Assembly: GCA_963693315.1 (NCBI GenBank)
Contig: OY856188.1
Location: 190,393,897 to 190,457,896, forward strand
Length of the DNA stretch: 64,000 nucleotides
DNA from: Diogma glabrata
Taxonomy: Eukaryota > Arthropoda > Insecta > Diptera > Cylindrotomidae
Direction of reading: 5' to 3'
Below the pieces are notes generated by a model. It searched no databases and was not told the DNA's origin. It was given only the letters and a program-made list of their open reading frames with translations. Shown piece after piece: positions 43,386 to 58,268 of the stretch (position 1 is the stretch's first letter; each line of letters opens with the position of its first letter). The translations under genes and the position numbers were made by a program.

Positions 43386-43388
43386 TTA

Positions 43389-43921
43389 GGCTTGATCCAC
43401 AATATGATGTCGACCATGGTCTGATTTCGGTTGGTAATATCTAATCATGTTCACATTATACAATCTGACTCAGTTCTCGATTCAGTCTTGAGCTGTTAAT
43501 AATCGAAGTCGAATGTATTTTTCTCGACGTTATTTAATTAAAAGTATATGGTTATAAAAGTATTCTATTGCTTGGAATATTAACAACTGAAAAATGTCAT
43601 TTAACTTTCCAATTGAAGAAATAACAGTTATATCTCTTATTCTTGATGAAGAAGATAATATTGTCATCAAAAGAAAAAAGCATGAAGCAAGAAGAAGAAT
43701 GTGGATGCATCCTAGTTTATTACAATGAAAAACAGAAGAAGAATACTGTACTCTTTATTGTCATTTAACAAATGATGACGTAACTGGAATGCGACTGGAC
43801 CGGAACTTGAACTGTTACCGATATTATAAATGCACACATTGTTTCTTATTCGACAATATTTTACCAGCCCGAGATCGTACCAGGAACGGACCGTGATCTA
43901 CATTATAGTGTGGATCAAGTC
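43389..43921. mobile_element. PIF/Harbinger element, internally deleted
   Basis: Terminal inverted repeats GGCTTGATCCAC and GTGGATCAAGTC bound 533 bp and are flanked by TTA on both sides (43386-43388, 43922-43924), the 3-bp duplication typical of PIF/Harbinger. Just inside, aatatgatgtcgacc and gatctacattatag also pair. The interior holds a fragment of a Harbinger-like nuclease. Confidence 0.8.
43594..43790 (+). pseudogene. Harbinger transposase N-terminal fragment
   Basis: From the Met at 43594 the reading is MSFNFPIEEITVISLILDEE, then KRKKHEARRRMWMHPSLLQ, a stop at 43726-43728, and KTEEEYCTLYCHLTNDD. The RRRMWMHP followed by EEY and HL residues is the N-terminal signature of Harbinger nucleases. 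The DDE domain is missing. Confidence 0.65.
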
Positions 43922-43924
43922 TTA

Positions 43925-45540
43925 ACCTATGGTCTTCCTATAGTCCCAACGAATTTATCGTCGAAATTAAAGTATAAAACGAATATGTCACTGTACTATA
44001 AATTGGTTCTACGCGACTTCAAACTCATGATCTTCAATTCAATTCATATACCGACGGTGTAACTTTCGCGATCAATCGGTCTTATAAAATAATTGTATGA
44101 GTATATATTTTTAAAACATTAATACAACAACGTTATAATAACTCGAAATGTACACTGAAAAAATCATCTTTGGGGAGGACTAATCTGTTAGGAATATTGT
44201 AGTAAGAGGTCTGGTGGACCATGAGAGGTCTACCAGTTGGTCGTGCACGCAATATACACTGCCGCTAGCTAACTTGAGCGAAGGTTCTACCGACCGACCT
44301 CATAACAAGAAATTTAAAATAAAAACATATGAACCGCGTGCTTTAAAACACCACCCAGGTTCTCGGGAAGGGATAATTGCCAGTTCACAACCCTCACTAA
44401 CTTATTTAAATTAGCACTTCATGTTTATTTAAACCTGCCTAAGCGAACCAATGAAAACACAATTACTTGCCTATGAAAACACAATTACAGAAATTTAAAT
44501 AATAGAAAAACAGTAACCTTTACCTGTGTAATCCCAACTATTCCCTAACTGGTTGGTTGGCATCTGCTGCTTTCCTTTTTCCCTTTTCTGGGCCTAACTA
44601 GAACATCTCAGACAATTGCGTCAAATTTCCTTCTGTTGTCTGCTCTTGATTTTTTTCTTTCGATAAAGTTTCAACTCCATTGACTTACACCAAATCCAAT
44701 ATCTCAATCCAATATCTCACGGTCATCCGTTGATTTTATTTTCGGGATATCAATCTAAATCCTACTCCATAACACAAAAATGGTTTGCACTTTATTTTTC
44801 TTTATTCGAAATTTCTTACACATATATAATAGTTTTATAATTCACATAACTTATAAGTGCTTTCTTGAACATGCTCACACTTGAGTTTTTTCGACTTAAC
44901 AACACCATATCTTTTAGTTAATTTGAATTGATTATTTGTCTAACATTAACATTAACTCAAACTAACCAGTTACTTTTATTATTTCTATCAACAAACAAAC
45001 ACCATTTCGACCCTTACGGTCCAACACACAAAAACTCGATTAATTTCTTTCTGTCACCCAAACTCAACCGTTCCCAACCAACTCAACTCTTTTCACTACC
45101 AAACCCCCAACTTGACAATATTCCAATCCCAACTGTCTGACTCAAAAATTAAGCTAATTTCTCATGGCACAAGCCGAAAAAGTCCAAGCGGCACGTATAT
45201 CCACTAGAAATAGGTAGATTTCGATTTCAGACAGTTTTGTGTGCCAGTAGAATCTGATGTATCAGATTAGTTTAAACAACACAAACTAATTTAAAACAGA
45301 TATCGAACAAATTTTAAAAGAAAATTAGCTACATATAAGCAAAACTATATCTATCCAATTTTGTAACAAACAAATATCAAATCTACCACAGAACATGTGT
45401 GTGACAATTTATGACACAAACCTACGCTATATCATATGTCGTCCAATTACTGCAAAATATCAAAATAGTTTATTTCTAAGAAAAAAAATTAATTTCTTCT
45501 ATTCAAACCTTTTTATTTTTTTTTCATTGACTGTTATAAG
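43925..45540. other. Unassigned region of more even composition
   Basis: About 44170-45150 has less extreme AT content and little self-similarity. A short ORF (44214-44414) has no recognised domain. It could include an old LTR or non-coding exon. The end (45185-45235: ctagaaataggtagattt and cagacagttttgt) is an inverted match to 9590-9640. Confidence 0.3.
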
Positions 45541-45559
45541 GTTTTTGCAAATTGTAGTT

Positions 45560-46522
45560 ATGGATTGTTGCAAACTTTTTTGTTGAAGCCAACAAGTCAA
45601 AAAGCTCTTACTGCAGAGGTTTATGTTTATAAGAAACGGATTAAAATGTTTCCACAGATTCTAAATTTATTAAGTTTTCAAAAATATTAGTATCCAAACG
45701 GCCGTTATAACGGATAAAAAAACGAATTTTTTTTCTAGTATAAAGCCTCTAGTTATTCAACCATGTATCAGATTTTTCTGATTTACGAACTTGACCAAGA
45801 TATTAATAAAACAAACATGTTTACGGAAGGTTTTTTGATCTGGCTCCACAAATGCGACCGTGAGAGTGCCGGTTGATTCAAACGCATTTTGCGTTTTACA
45901 AGCTTTTTTGTTGGAGCCGCTCACTCAGAAATCTCCAACTGCAGAGGTCTTTTTTTTTTAAAGAAACTAATTAAAAAGGTTTCAAAGATTCTAAATTTAC
46001 GAAGTTTTTAAAAATATTAGAATCTAAACGGCCGTTATAACGGATCTAAAAAACACAGTTTTTTCTAGTATAAAGCCTCTAGTTTCTTAACCATGTGTCG
46101 GATTTGGCTGATTTACGAACTTGTCTAAGATATTAATAAAACGCATATTTTTAGAAAAGTTTTTTTGATCTGGGCTTACAAATGCGACCGTGAGAGTTCC
46201 GGTTGTTTCAAAAAAAAAAATTTTTTTTCGCAATTTTTTTTGTTGGAGCCGCTCACTCAGGAACCTCTAACTGCAGAGATCTATTTTTAAAACAAATTGA
46301 TAAAAAAGATTCCAAAAAATCTAAATTTGTTAATTTTTTTAAAATATTAGTATCCAAACGGAAATCAATTTTTTTTAGAAAAAAGCCTCTAGTTCCTTAA
46401 CCACCTGTCGGATTTCGCTGATTCACGAACTCGTCCGAGATATTAATAAAACACAGATGTACGGAAAAATTTTTTGATCTATCTCAACAAATGCGACTGT
46501 GAGAGTGCCGGTCGTTTTCGTT
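45560..46522. repeat. Three tandem units of ~320 bp
   Basis: Units begin near 45560, 45900 and 46225 and share tttttgttggagccgctcac, then aactgcagag, then ccaaacggccgttataacgg, then aaagcctctagtt, then gatattaataaaac and aaatgcgaccgtgagagt. They differ by substitutions and poly-T or poly-A length; the third has lost the ccgttataa part. Confidence 0.8.
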
Positions 46523-46534
46523 ATATCTCATATC

Positions 46535-48985
<2,451 letters not shown>

Positions 48986-49036
48986 GGCGGGGGGATGGGG
49001 AGTGGGGGCGGGCGGAGCCCGCGGGATACCCCCTAG
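48986..49036 (+). mobile_element. Helitron-like 3' end (CTAG)
   Basis: A G-rich run leads into a perfect 6-bp hairpin, GCGGGC-GGA-GCCCGC (49008-49022), followed after ten bases by CTAG (49033-49036) and then T. This is the Helitron 3' signature (hairpin, CTRR, insertion before T). I could not identify the 5' end or a Rep/helicase gene; probably a non-autonomous element extending leftward. Confidence 0.55.
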
Positions 49037-49755
49037 TACAAAATACAAGGAGAATTCGTTATTTCATGTTTGATTATCTATAGTTCGGCAGCACCTAATG
49101 CTATGGCGATAGTCTAGTCATAGGTAGAATCTGTGGATAAGTTCATGGGCTTCAAAAATGCTATTGCTCACTTTTTTGTGACTCTCTTGTTTTGACGGGG
49201 ATGTTGCTCAAAATAATTTGTTCGCCTAAAGCAAAGTTTTTAACCAAAGTTCCATAATTGGTTGGACCTACAACTAACATGAACAGAACAATTTTATAGA
49301 TAATATATTTATTTAGGACATAAAACTATTTTATTGGGTCATGAGTTGAAAGAACTACAACTTTTGACATTTTTAGTAAGTTATTATACTTATACCTTTA
49401 ATTCGTTTTTAATCAATTCAAGTGCAATTCTTTTTATAACTTGATTATAGATTTTATATAAAATTTATAATACTTTTTATATAATATTTATAAATTTTAA
49501 TTATTTAGATAATCATTTATTCTAAAAAGTATAATTAACAGTTAATAAAAAATGTTTATTGATTTCACAAAATATATTAATTCATTAATCGAAAAAATGT
49601 AAAAAAAGTGTAAAGTGTAAAAAAATTAATTTAAAAGTACGGTGAAAATAAATACAACACAACTAATAAAGGGATTTCAGATTGAGAATCGAACCACGAA
49701 TACTGCTCCTCAATAATCAACATTAAGAAATTTAAATTAAATGGTTTACCAGTAT
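49037..49755. other. AT-rich DNA, no gene seen
   Basis: Nothing recognised. Confidence 0.4.
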
Positions 49756-50330
49756 TCACGCTAGTTTCATTTTTTCGGTAAGATTCCACTCAGTAAGGAC
49801 ATTAAAAATAGCGTCAGCTTGATTAAGTGCTGTTGCTTCTTCAAGTAATGGAACTCCTAGAAGTTGGTCGGTTTTTATTCCTGCAACAATTATCGGAAGT
49901 CGTTCCCCTTTTTTTGTTTTTAAAAATGAAGGTAGTAATTTTTCATCCCAATGCAATATTTAGTTCATTTTTTAGAATCTCGACAATTTCTTTTCTAAAT
50001 TTAATACGAGCGTTATTTATTGTTGAATAGCTCAAATTAAAACTGTTGATGTCTAATCCAAGACTACGTAGCACAGCAACAATAATAATCATTGCATTTC
50101 GGTCACTAGTACGCGTACGATCTAATGTAGAAACAAGGCTAGGTGTCATAATATTAGTTTTTCTGGTGTTGGATATGGGGAATTCATCTTCAATATTTGA
50201 AGCAGTTTCAAGATAAGACCTATTTTCTGGAATATCTGTTGACATAGAACAGCGAGTAAATGTTTGAAAATCCTGAACTTGAGTGCTCAAGGAGCTTTTT
50301 TTAAAAAAATTTTTCTGAAGATCTTTTGGT
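49756..50330 (-). pseudogene. N-terminal half of the ARWMAKAIY-family transposase-like protein
   Basis: On the minus strand TPSLVSTLDRTRTSDRNAMI and LGLDINSFNLSYSTINNARI are followed by KFRKEIVEILKNELN, and after a frameshift near 49950 by LHWDEKLLPSFLKT, ERLPIIVAGIKTDQLLGVP and VLTEWNL. The family elsewhere reads LDRTKVSDRKA and HWDGKLLPD, so this is the front half of the protein whose back half lies at 13055-14139. It stops before the expected FDTTASNTG-type segment. Function is inferred as transposase only. Confidence 0.6.
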
Positions 50331-50378
50331 TAGAATTGTTTGCCCACATCTCTTCCTACATTTTGCATGACTTTTCAT

Positions 50379-51500
50379 TTAAAACAATTGACGATCTTTA
50401 GGTAAATATTTTATTCCCACACAACTGCTAATGTCAAATGTTTCAGGTGTTTTATTTGCATTATTCGTCTTAAATGCTTTGCGTTTATTCCTCACTGCCT
50501 CATCAACATTCCGCGTGAACCGAGGCTTAGTTTTAGAAGTGATTAATCGATTTGGAATAAACTGTAGCATTCCGTCTTTTATGATTTCAGAAATTCTTAT
50601 TGCCGATGTGCTAGGATCTTGATCAACACAACAAACAGTTTTCCAATGTGTTTCATCATAAAAGTTTCTCAGTCCCTCCCAGTCAGCGCGTTTACAGTTC
50701 CAAACGGGACGAGGATATGCTTTAATTTGTGTCGGTGATGTAAATTGCACTATTGCTAATATTACTAAATGCTCCGATGTTTCGAGGGGTTGTTCAACGT
50801 TTATCTTCGTAGTATCTGGTTCGTTTGTCAAAAACAGATCCAGCAAATTATTGTTATGATGTGAATGGCCTGATATTCTAGTGGGACAGTCTATCATTTG
50901 CGTCAAACCGTGATAATCTGCGAGTATCAGTTCGGCTTGTCTTCCAACGTCGTCAGTGCGCGATGAATACTTAAGCCATTATTTATTATGAATATTAAAG
51001 TCTCCAAGAATGAGCAGTCTTGCTTTGGGGTAGTCCGTGGTAATCTTGTCTAGATTAACCGATATTTGATCGAAAAAGGGACATCCTGGCGGGGAATTTG
51101 GGGATCTGTATAATCCTATTATAAACATAGTTTCATCAACACCTGAGATCTTTAGTGCTACAGATGGGGGTGCTTAGAGTTCAACTCGTAGACTTTAATT
51201 CTCATACATGAAAGTGAATTTCGAACAAATACACAGACACCATGCTTGTTATAAAAGGAATGTTCCAATTCGTAACTCGTCCAGACACCATGCTTGTTAT
51301 AAAAGGAACTTTCCAATTCGTATTTATCGAGATCGAATTTCGATGCTTTGCCACTGACAATTGTTTCGGTAAGAAACAATATGTCAGGTTTATTTTTTAC
51401 GATGTAGTGATGAACCACTTTTAGATACGAATTGAGACCTATTATGTTGATGAAGACAATGCTAAGCTGTTGGTTCACTCTGCTGCCATTTATTGAGACA
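50379..51500 (-). pseudogene. Non-LTR retrotransposon endonuclease, truncated
   Basis: The minus strand starts MNQQLSIVFINIIGLNSYL (51478), with NKPDILFLTETI containing the catalytic Glu. A tandem 48-bp duplication repeats YELE-SFYNKHGV (51240-51335). Further on come VDETMFIIGLYRSPNSPPGC, LLILGDFNIHNK (Asp-x-Asn) and LTQMIDCPTRISGHSHHNNN with LLDLFLTNE. The SDH motif is SEHLVIL. The linker (ADWEGLRNFYDE, RFTRNVDEAVRNKRKAF) ends before the reverse transcriptase domain, and adjoining DNA is the transposase remnant at 50330. Stops and shifts are present. Confidence 0.75.
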
Positions 51501-52088
51501 AAGACTTACCCTTTGGCATTGCAGGTATAGATACTGAAATTCGGCCAGGCCTAAATTGCAACACTACACAGTGTCACAAAAACACGATAGCAGGTTCCAT
51601 GCAACAGTTGCACGTTAACTGAAAAGCAAAAAAATGGGGACACAAAAGACACTAACAAAATTGAAGAGTTCAAATAAAGGGTTAAATTCGAAATTCCTAC
51701 TAACAACTAAAACGAAATTTTACATTCCTTGCTACCAGGCAATACAAAACAAATTTAAGCTTTAAAATAATAAATAAATTTATTACATCAAAGCAATACA
51801 AGGTAAAATTTTACCTGCCTACCGCCTGGTAACAGTAAATATAAAATACCAAATAATTTTTTAATAAAGGACAATCTCACCAATTATATAATTGTACGCT
51901 GCCTCTGTTTTGCACTACTTTTATTTTCATAAACACTAACACACACTTATTTTTCAATTTTCGATTATTTTTTTTTCTTTAAAATTTAGGAGACAACCTT
52001 CTTCGTCTGACTCCGGTTGATAAAAAAAATGCAGGTTAAATTAATTAATACGGGTTTTTGTTTTTTTTTATTGTTCACTAGTTTTAAC
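51501..52088. other. Possible 5' leader of the truncated non-LTR element
   Basis: No ORF. It contains a duplicated ttttaca/aggtaaaattttacctgcc block near 51715-51835. Nothing else is recognised. Confidence 0.35.
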
Positions 52089-52850
52089 ACAGGGTGGCTC
52101 GAAATTTCTTAAGAAATTTAGTGACAATCAAACATTTATATTTTTAGATGATTTTTTTAATTTTAATTCTTCAAACATGGTTGTTTCAATTTGTTTTCTT
52201 TCGTTTTTTTTATATTTTAAAGGTTTATTATTTACTCAAAACGTACTTAAATTGCAGACATGCGTTATTTTTTTGTTTGTGAGAAAAAGGCATTTGAATA
52301 TATTATTGGTGTGAATTTTATTGTATTTTGTGCCGTTTACTAAAAACTAGTTTACTGTTCTATTCAACTTTTTTTGTTTGCCAACCCATTTTAGATCTTC
52401 ATGAAATTCACAGAAATCATTTGCCATGATTACACAAGCAAAAAACTGTTTTCAAAAATTTTTTATCTCAATGCGTTTTTGTGTAATAATTTTCAAAATT
52501 ATGGTATATCGTCATTTTGTTGCTCGTCTGTATCGTTTCAATTTCAAATATCTCAGGTTGTATAAAACATAGATAGCTGTTAGACCCCTCATTTTAAAGA
52601 ACATTGTAGGAGGTTTAATTTGATATGCTACTCGCTTATTGGGTCAGAAGCTTTTTTTTGTAAAATCAGCAAAAACTGTTTCTGAATTAAAGCCAAGGTA
52701 GTGTTTTTTAAAATTTTGAAAAAATCATATATTTTTAGATATACTATATTAAAGAAATTTTGAAAATTTCAGAGTAGGATTGGAATCAGAAGTTATAGTA
52801 ACAAGAAAAATGTTATGTCCTATTAATACTGGAACATTGCTCTCGATTTT

Positions 52851-53204
52851 GTGTTTTTACATGTTAATAACACTAGGATCTGGGTTGTATATCTAATTAT
52901 TTATATAAAACTAAAATATGGTTAAACAAAGGAAAGAAAGGTAAGGATTAAGGTGTCCCCTTATCAATGATTTTATTACAATGAACTTGCAAAATACAAA
53001 GAGAGCCATGTTAGCAAATAACTTTTGACGATGTATATTCATTTTAAAACTCCTAAATCAAAAAATTGTAAAACGTTTGAAGTGTAAAACAGTGTTTGCA
53101 TTGACACAGCGTTGTGTTGCAAAGAAGCAAACGTTATATTCCGTACAAACGTTATGTTTTATGTATTTAAATTTTCTTTTATATTTTAATAAGAAAATAG
53201 TATA
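52851..53204. other. Interior of the long-TIR element
   Basis: No gene. A segment near 53090-53160 (gcattgacacagcgttgtg) is related to the foldback arms at 31045 and 31665. Confidence 0.4.
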
Positions 53205-53715
53205 TTATTGAATTAGGAGCTAAAGTCGTACTTTTTGTGTTGAGTTTATAGTTTCGCGGCCGACCGTAGGGAGGCCGACAATTATAGACGAAACACAAAA
53301 AGTCACTTTAGCTCCGAATTCAATACACTATTTTTTAACAAACGTTTAAATTTGTTTAACAATATCAAATTAATGCATCAAATTTTTTATAAATATGTTT
53401 TAGGTAATAAATTTTCTGAAATTAATTTTTTTTGATTTTAATTCATTAAAATAAACTGAAATGCATTCTGTTTTGAACAAATTAATAATATCATGTTATT
53501 TTACTTTACTGCCGCCGTAAAAATATGAAAATTACTTTACAGCCGCCGTAAAAATATGAAAATTACTTTACAGCCGCCGCAAAAATATGAAAGTTACTTT
53601 ACAGCCGCCGGCGGATAAATAAAAATGGCGTTACTTTTGCAGCCGCCGGCTAAAAATTAAGACTTTAGCTACTCTTCAGCGGCAGTAAGGTTAAACTTTA
53701 CAGCCGTTTGCCGAA
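53205..53715 (+). repeat. Composite repeat: hairpin plus 31-bp minisatellite, copy 2
   Basis: A hairpin at 53205-53335 pairs ttaggagctaaagtcgtact with agtcactttagctccgaatt around a centre cgcggccgaccgtaggg. At 53500-53650, units of 31 bp (ttactttacagccgccg, then taaaaatatgaaaa) repeat about four times, followed by degenerate forms. The order and orientation are inverse to 40161-40625. Confidence 0.7.
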
Positions 53716-53916
53716 AAAAAATATTTTAAAAGTATTTGATCTTAGCACTGATACAAACATTAGTTGTACAGACTAAATTAGTATGATAATTGAACAGTTT
53801 TTCATTCCCATTAAAAAAATTAAAAGTGAGTAAGATAACAAATGGTTGTAGCATCTTGTTAGGGAATAAAATTTGGTAATCATATTTTGCCTACAAACTT
53901 TACACTGGTAAAGACC

Positions 53917-54029
53917 AGCAGCCAAATTCTGTAATTGTGAAGCGGTGAAGTGATAAGTTTTTTAATGAAAAGAAACGAAGAAATTTTTATCACTTCACCG
54001 CTTCACAGTTACAGAATTTGGCTGCTGGA
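53917..54029. mobile_element. Complete 113-bp MITE, short relative of the 2723-6098 structure
   Basis: The 40-bp inverted ends (cagcagccaaattctgtaat and the inverse attacagaatttggctgctg form with one change) flank gataagttttttaatg and acgaagaaattttt. It is identical to 2723-2794 on its left side and to 6058-6098 on its right, joined directly. Confidence 0.75.
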
Positions 54030-54466
54030 TATCAATATCAATAATGTGAGAGTAAGATTCTTGGCACCGCATGGTCTATCTTAATCAATCAAAAACCCTC
54101 TGTTGCCAGATATATTAACTATTCATAAAAAGGAAAGTCACAGCAGCTGACCCTATAACAGCTACAAGAAAAGTGTATCGATTAAAACATGATGGATGCA
54201 ACAAGGCAAATAAGAAAATTTATCTTAAAATAAAAAAATTGCATGTGTAATATTTTCAAATAAATACATTTAAGCTACTTAATTAACAGATTTTTGATTT
54301 TACTCGTTTACCTTTCGAATGGTAGAGACCTCAAAAAATAAAAAATTATTCAATTAGCTAACCAAACTCTGTTGTTGAAATATAATATATTGTTTAAGTC
54401 TAATAAATTCACATAAAAGTTAAAATTATATCAAGTGATACTGTTACAAATAGTCAAAACCCCATT

Positions 54467-55621
54467 ATGGGGTCAATTGACGATAACATAATGATCACGG
54501 ATCCAGCAGAGACTAATTCAGTCAAAAAAAGGAAACAAACCTACGAAGAATTTTACAATGTTCCAGTTAGCAAAAGGTTTAGTATTCTCAATACTATGAA
54601 AGAATCGCAAATAAAACCTAAAAGTTCTATTATTAAAACTAATAAATTACCACCTATAATAACTACAGCAAATGCCGCATCTATACACAAATTAATGGAA
54701 AGTAACGGTATAAGTCAATATTTTATAAAAAATTTATCATCAGGTAGTAAAATTATTGTTGATAAAATTAATGACTACAATAAAATCAAACAAGGTTTAA
54801 CAGCAAGTAAAACTGAATTTTATTCATTTACTATGGAAGAACAAAAAGTTACAAAATTTGTTTTATATGGTCTTCATGCAATGGAACAAGAAGAAATTTT
54901 TAAATATTTATATGAAGTCAACCTTAAACCAATAGCCATTCGTAAGATTGATACTAAACGCGGCACAGTAATTTATTTTGTATCTTTCAAAAAAGGGGAA
55001 TTCAATTTAACTCAATTGAGAAATTGTAAATTTATTGCTCACACTGTAGTGCGATGGGATATTGCTAAACAAACAACTCAACGAATCACTCAGTGCAGAC
55101 GATGTCTACGATTTGGCCATGGTGAAGCAAATTGTCAAATGAACCTAAAATGTAACTTCTGCTGCAGTGTTCATCCAGAAGCTGAAGAGTGTCCATTAAA
55201 AAATGAAACTGTGAAACATATTTGCGTCAACTGTCAAGGAAACCATCCCGCAAATTCCATAATTTGCTCCAAGCGCCAGGAATATCTACAATACAGGCTA
55301 CATCAAGCAACCAAAAATAAACTGAAACAAACTCAGGTAATGGATAGTTCTAATAATTTTAATTTTAATTTACATAGATCTGACTTTCCTAGTTTATCTA
55401 AAGAGGTGATAAATAATTCTAACTTCGTTAATTTAAGTAACTCTAACAAATCTTATACCGCAGCACTGCAAACAAGTTCTACAAGTAACTCTAATCTCTT
55501 CAGTTCAAATGAACTCTTAAACATTTTTAAGGAGATAGTTTGTAGCATTAAAAATTGTAATACTAGAGAAGAGCAATTTTATAGCATTGCAGAAATAGCA
55601 TTGAAATATGCGATTAAATAA
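54467..55621 (+). CDS. ORF1 gag-like RNA-binding protein
   Basis: The protein has 384 residues. Residues about 120-200 form the region that precedes zinc knuckles in jockey ORF1 proteins (KFVLYGLHAMEQEEIFKYL). Three Cys/His knuckles follow at about residues 208-275: CRRCLRFGHGEANC, CNFCCSVHPEAEEC and CVNCQGNHPANSIIC. The tail is Ser/Asn-rich. Such proteins bind the element's RNA and form the ribonucleoprotein. The first Met at 54467 gives the full frame. The end overlaps the start of ORF2 by 14 nt (ATG at 55608, stop at 55619-55621). No break is visible. Confidence 0.9.
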   Translation: MGSIDDNIMITDPAETNSVKKRKQTYEEFYNVPVSKRFSILNTMKESQIKPKSSIIKTNKLPPIITTANAASIHKLMESNGISQYFIKNLSSGSKIIVDKINDYNKIKQGLTASKTEFYSFTMEEQKVTKFVLYGLHAMEQEEIFKYLYEVNLKPIAIRKIDTKRGTVIYFVSFKKGEFNLTQLRNCKFIAHTVVRWDIAKQTTQRITQCRRCLRFGHGEANCQMNLKCNFCCSVHPEAEECPLKNETVKHICVNCQGNHPANSIICSKRQEYLQYRLHQATKNKLKQTQVMDSSNNFNFNLHRSDFPSLSKEVINNSNFVNLSNSNKSYTAALQTSSTSNSNLFSSNELLNIFKEIVCSIKNCNTREEQFYSIAEIALKYAIK

Positions 55622-58268
55622 TTCATTAATTATCGCCACTTGGAATGCACAAAGCATTCGTCCGAAAAAACATGAGTTAATAAATTTTTTAGATAAGTAT
55701 AATGTAGATATTATGTTATTGACAGAAACTCATCTTAAACCGCATCTCAACTGTTCATTTCCCAGTTATATTTTTTACAGAAACGACAGAGATAATAGGT
55801 CGTTTGGCGGTGTTGGGATTCTAGTCAAATCCAATATTCAGCACTCTCTGCTACCAGATTATAACCTGACAACCATTGAGACTCTTACTATCGTTGTGAA
55901 ACAAGTTAATGGAACTGACATTCGAATTTCGGTATGCTATTGTCCAAAAACAAATGGGCCCAATTTTAAAAATGATATTCAGAAACTTACTCAAAATCGA
56001 AGTCCCTTTATATTATGTGGGGATTTTAACTGTCGCCATCCTGCATGGAATTGTGCATAGACCAATGAAGGTGGCCGCCAGCTACATAATTTTTTAAGCA
56101 ACTCATCCAATTGCTCTATCGTAGCTCCATTAGATCCAACTTTTGTTAGATCTAATTCTACCCCGAGCATCATTGATTTTTTCTTAACAAATCAACTAGA
56201 ACACACACTTGAAGTTAAAAGTTTGCAAGAATTATCTTCTGATCACTTTCCAGTTCTCTGTGTTTACAACTTCGATGCGACTTACATTAATCCGTACCAC
56301 TACCGATTTAATTATGCCGACAATAATTGGGAAAACTACAAACAATATATTCAGAGCTCTCTAAATTGTTTTGATCAAACAAATCTTCTAAATAGTTCTC
56401 CTGAAATTGATTCGGCTGTTAAAACTTTTACTGAAACCATTGAAATAGCAAGAGATAGTTCCATTCCTCAAGTTCCCTTATCAAAAATTAACAAAGTAAT
56501 TTTAACAGAAGAAATCCTTGCTCTAATTAGATTCAGAAACAGTCTAAGGCGATCATGGCTAAGAAACAGAAACAGATCAGTAAAAGGTTTTGTTAATATG
56601 TTAACAAGAATGATCAAACAAAATATATTAGAATTGCTCAACAACTCATGGCAAGCTCAGCTAGAAACCCTTGAAAAAGGATCTAAAAAATATTGGAATA
56701 CTGCTAAGTTTGTAAAAACCAAAAGAAGGCCTATTCCTCCTCTTCATTTACAAGACGGTGGAACTACAACTAAACTGTTATTAACGTCGCAAAAGTGCAA
56801 TGCTCTTGCAAAATCGTTTCATCAAGTACATATGTCTACCAATCATCAAGTGTCTCCCTTTGAAAATGATGTACATAGAAGTTGTCAAGAACTATTAAAT
56901 AACCACGATGTAGTAAATATTGAACAAATTCAACTAGATGAACTATGTGCAATTATAAAAACATTACGTCCTTACAAAGCTTCTGGAATGGATAACATCC
57001 CCAACGTCTTACTAAAACAGCTACCACTTAGTGGTTTTAAGAACCTTTTGCTTATTTTTAACAGCTGCCTTAAGCTTTGTTATTTCCCAAATAACTGGAA
57101 AATAGCCAACGTTGCTCCCATATCCAAACCCAATAAGGATCCTAGCAATCCCGAACACTATAGGCCTATAAGTCTTTTGAGCTGTATTAGTAAAGTTTTT
57201 GAAAAACTGATAAAGATCAGATTACAAGCATTTTTAGAAGATAATAATATCACAATAAAAGAGCAATTTGGCTTTAGATCTGGGCACTGCGCCGTACACC
57301 AAGTACATAGAATTGTTCAGCTTCAAAACCGTGATAGAAAACTTTCCACGGGTCTTACGTTACTGGATCTTTATTGCGCGTTTGATACAGTTTGGCCGAA
57401 AGGACTTATCCACAAAATGACGCAGTATAAATTTCCGCAGTATTTGATTAAAATAATAGATTCATACCTTAAAAACAGGAAATTTTATGTTCAGATATAT
57501 AACGAAAAGTCCGATCTTTTGGATATCGCCGCTGGTCTACCTCAAGGGTCGGTCCTAGCACCCTTGTTATTTAATATTTATATAAATGATATTCCTCGAA
57601 CTGAAAGCTGTGAATTGGCTTTATTCGCTGATGATACTGCGATTTTCTATTCTGATGTTTTAGCCAATAACATAATAACTAGATTAGATGACTATCTGGC
57701 AATACTAAGCTCGTACTTTGACAATTGGAAGCTAAAACTAAATCCAAGCAAATGTGAAAGTATTTATTTTACAAGATGTCGCGCCCCACAAAAAATTCCG
57801 CAATCGAATCTGACACTAAACAACACACAACTTCAGTGGAAATCAGAGGTACGATATTTAGGCGTAACTCTGGATCAAAAGCTAACATTTAAAAATCACC
57901 TTAATTATATTAAAGTTAAATGTGAAAAACTATTAAAAGCTCTTTATCCGTTACTGAATAAAAAAAGCCAACTAAATTTTAATAATAAAATGCTACTTTA
58001 TAAAGCAATGGTTTTGAGTGTTATTTTATTTGGCTGTCCCATTTGGTCCAACGCCAAAACCACAAATAAAAAACAGATACAAATACTTCAGAACAAATTC
58101 TTAAAATTGATTTTAAAAGTCCCTTCTCGATATAGTACAATAAGATTACATAACAAAACCAACATGTTGAGAATATATGAATTAATAAACGAAGTTAAGG
58201 AAAAATACTTTTATCACCTATTGTATATTGAAAATGATTTAATTAGAAATCTTTGTGAATTAAGATAG
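55608..58268 (+). pseudogene. ORF2 endonuclease-reverse transcriptase, one in-frame stop
   Basis: An 886-codon frame is interrupted only by TAG at 56058-56060 (codon 151). The N-terminal endonuclease shows IIATWNAQSIR (Asn13), LLTETHL (Glu40), LCGDFNCRHPAWNC and, after the stop, SSDHFPVLC. The reverse transcriptase shows YKASGMDNIPN, HYRPISLLSCISKVFEKLI, EQFGFRSGHC, then LTLLDLYCAFDTVW (first catalytic Asp), GLPQGSVLAPLLFNIYIND and ALFADDTAIF (FADD near residue 673), then KLKLNPSKCESIYFTR. This architecture is jockey-clade, with no RNase H domain. The stop falls between endonuclease motifs, so the copy is inactive unless the stop is read through. Otherwise it looks recently active. Confidence 0.88.

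Noticed and set aside
53500..53650. 31-bp repeats resembling a CRISPR array
   Set aside because: Units are directly adjacent with no unique spacers, in a eukaryotic genome, so it is a minisatellite.
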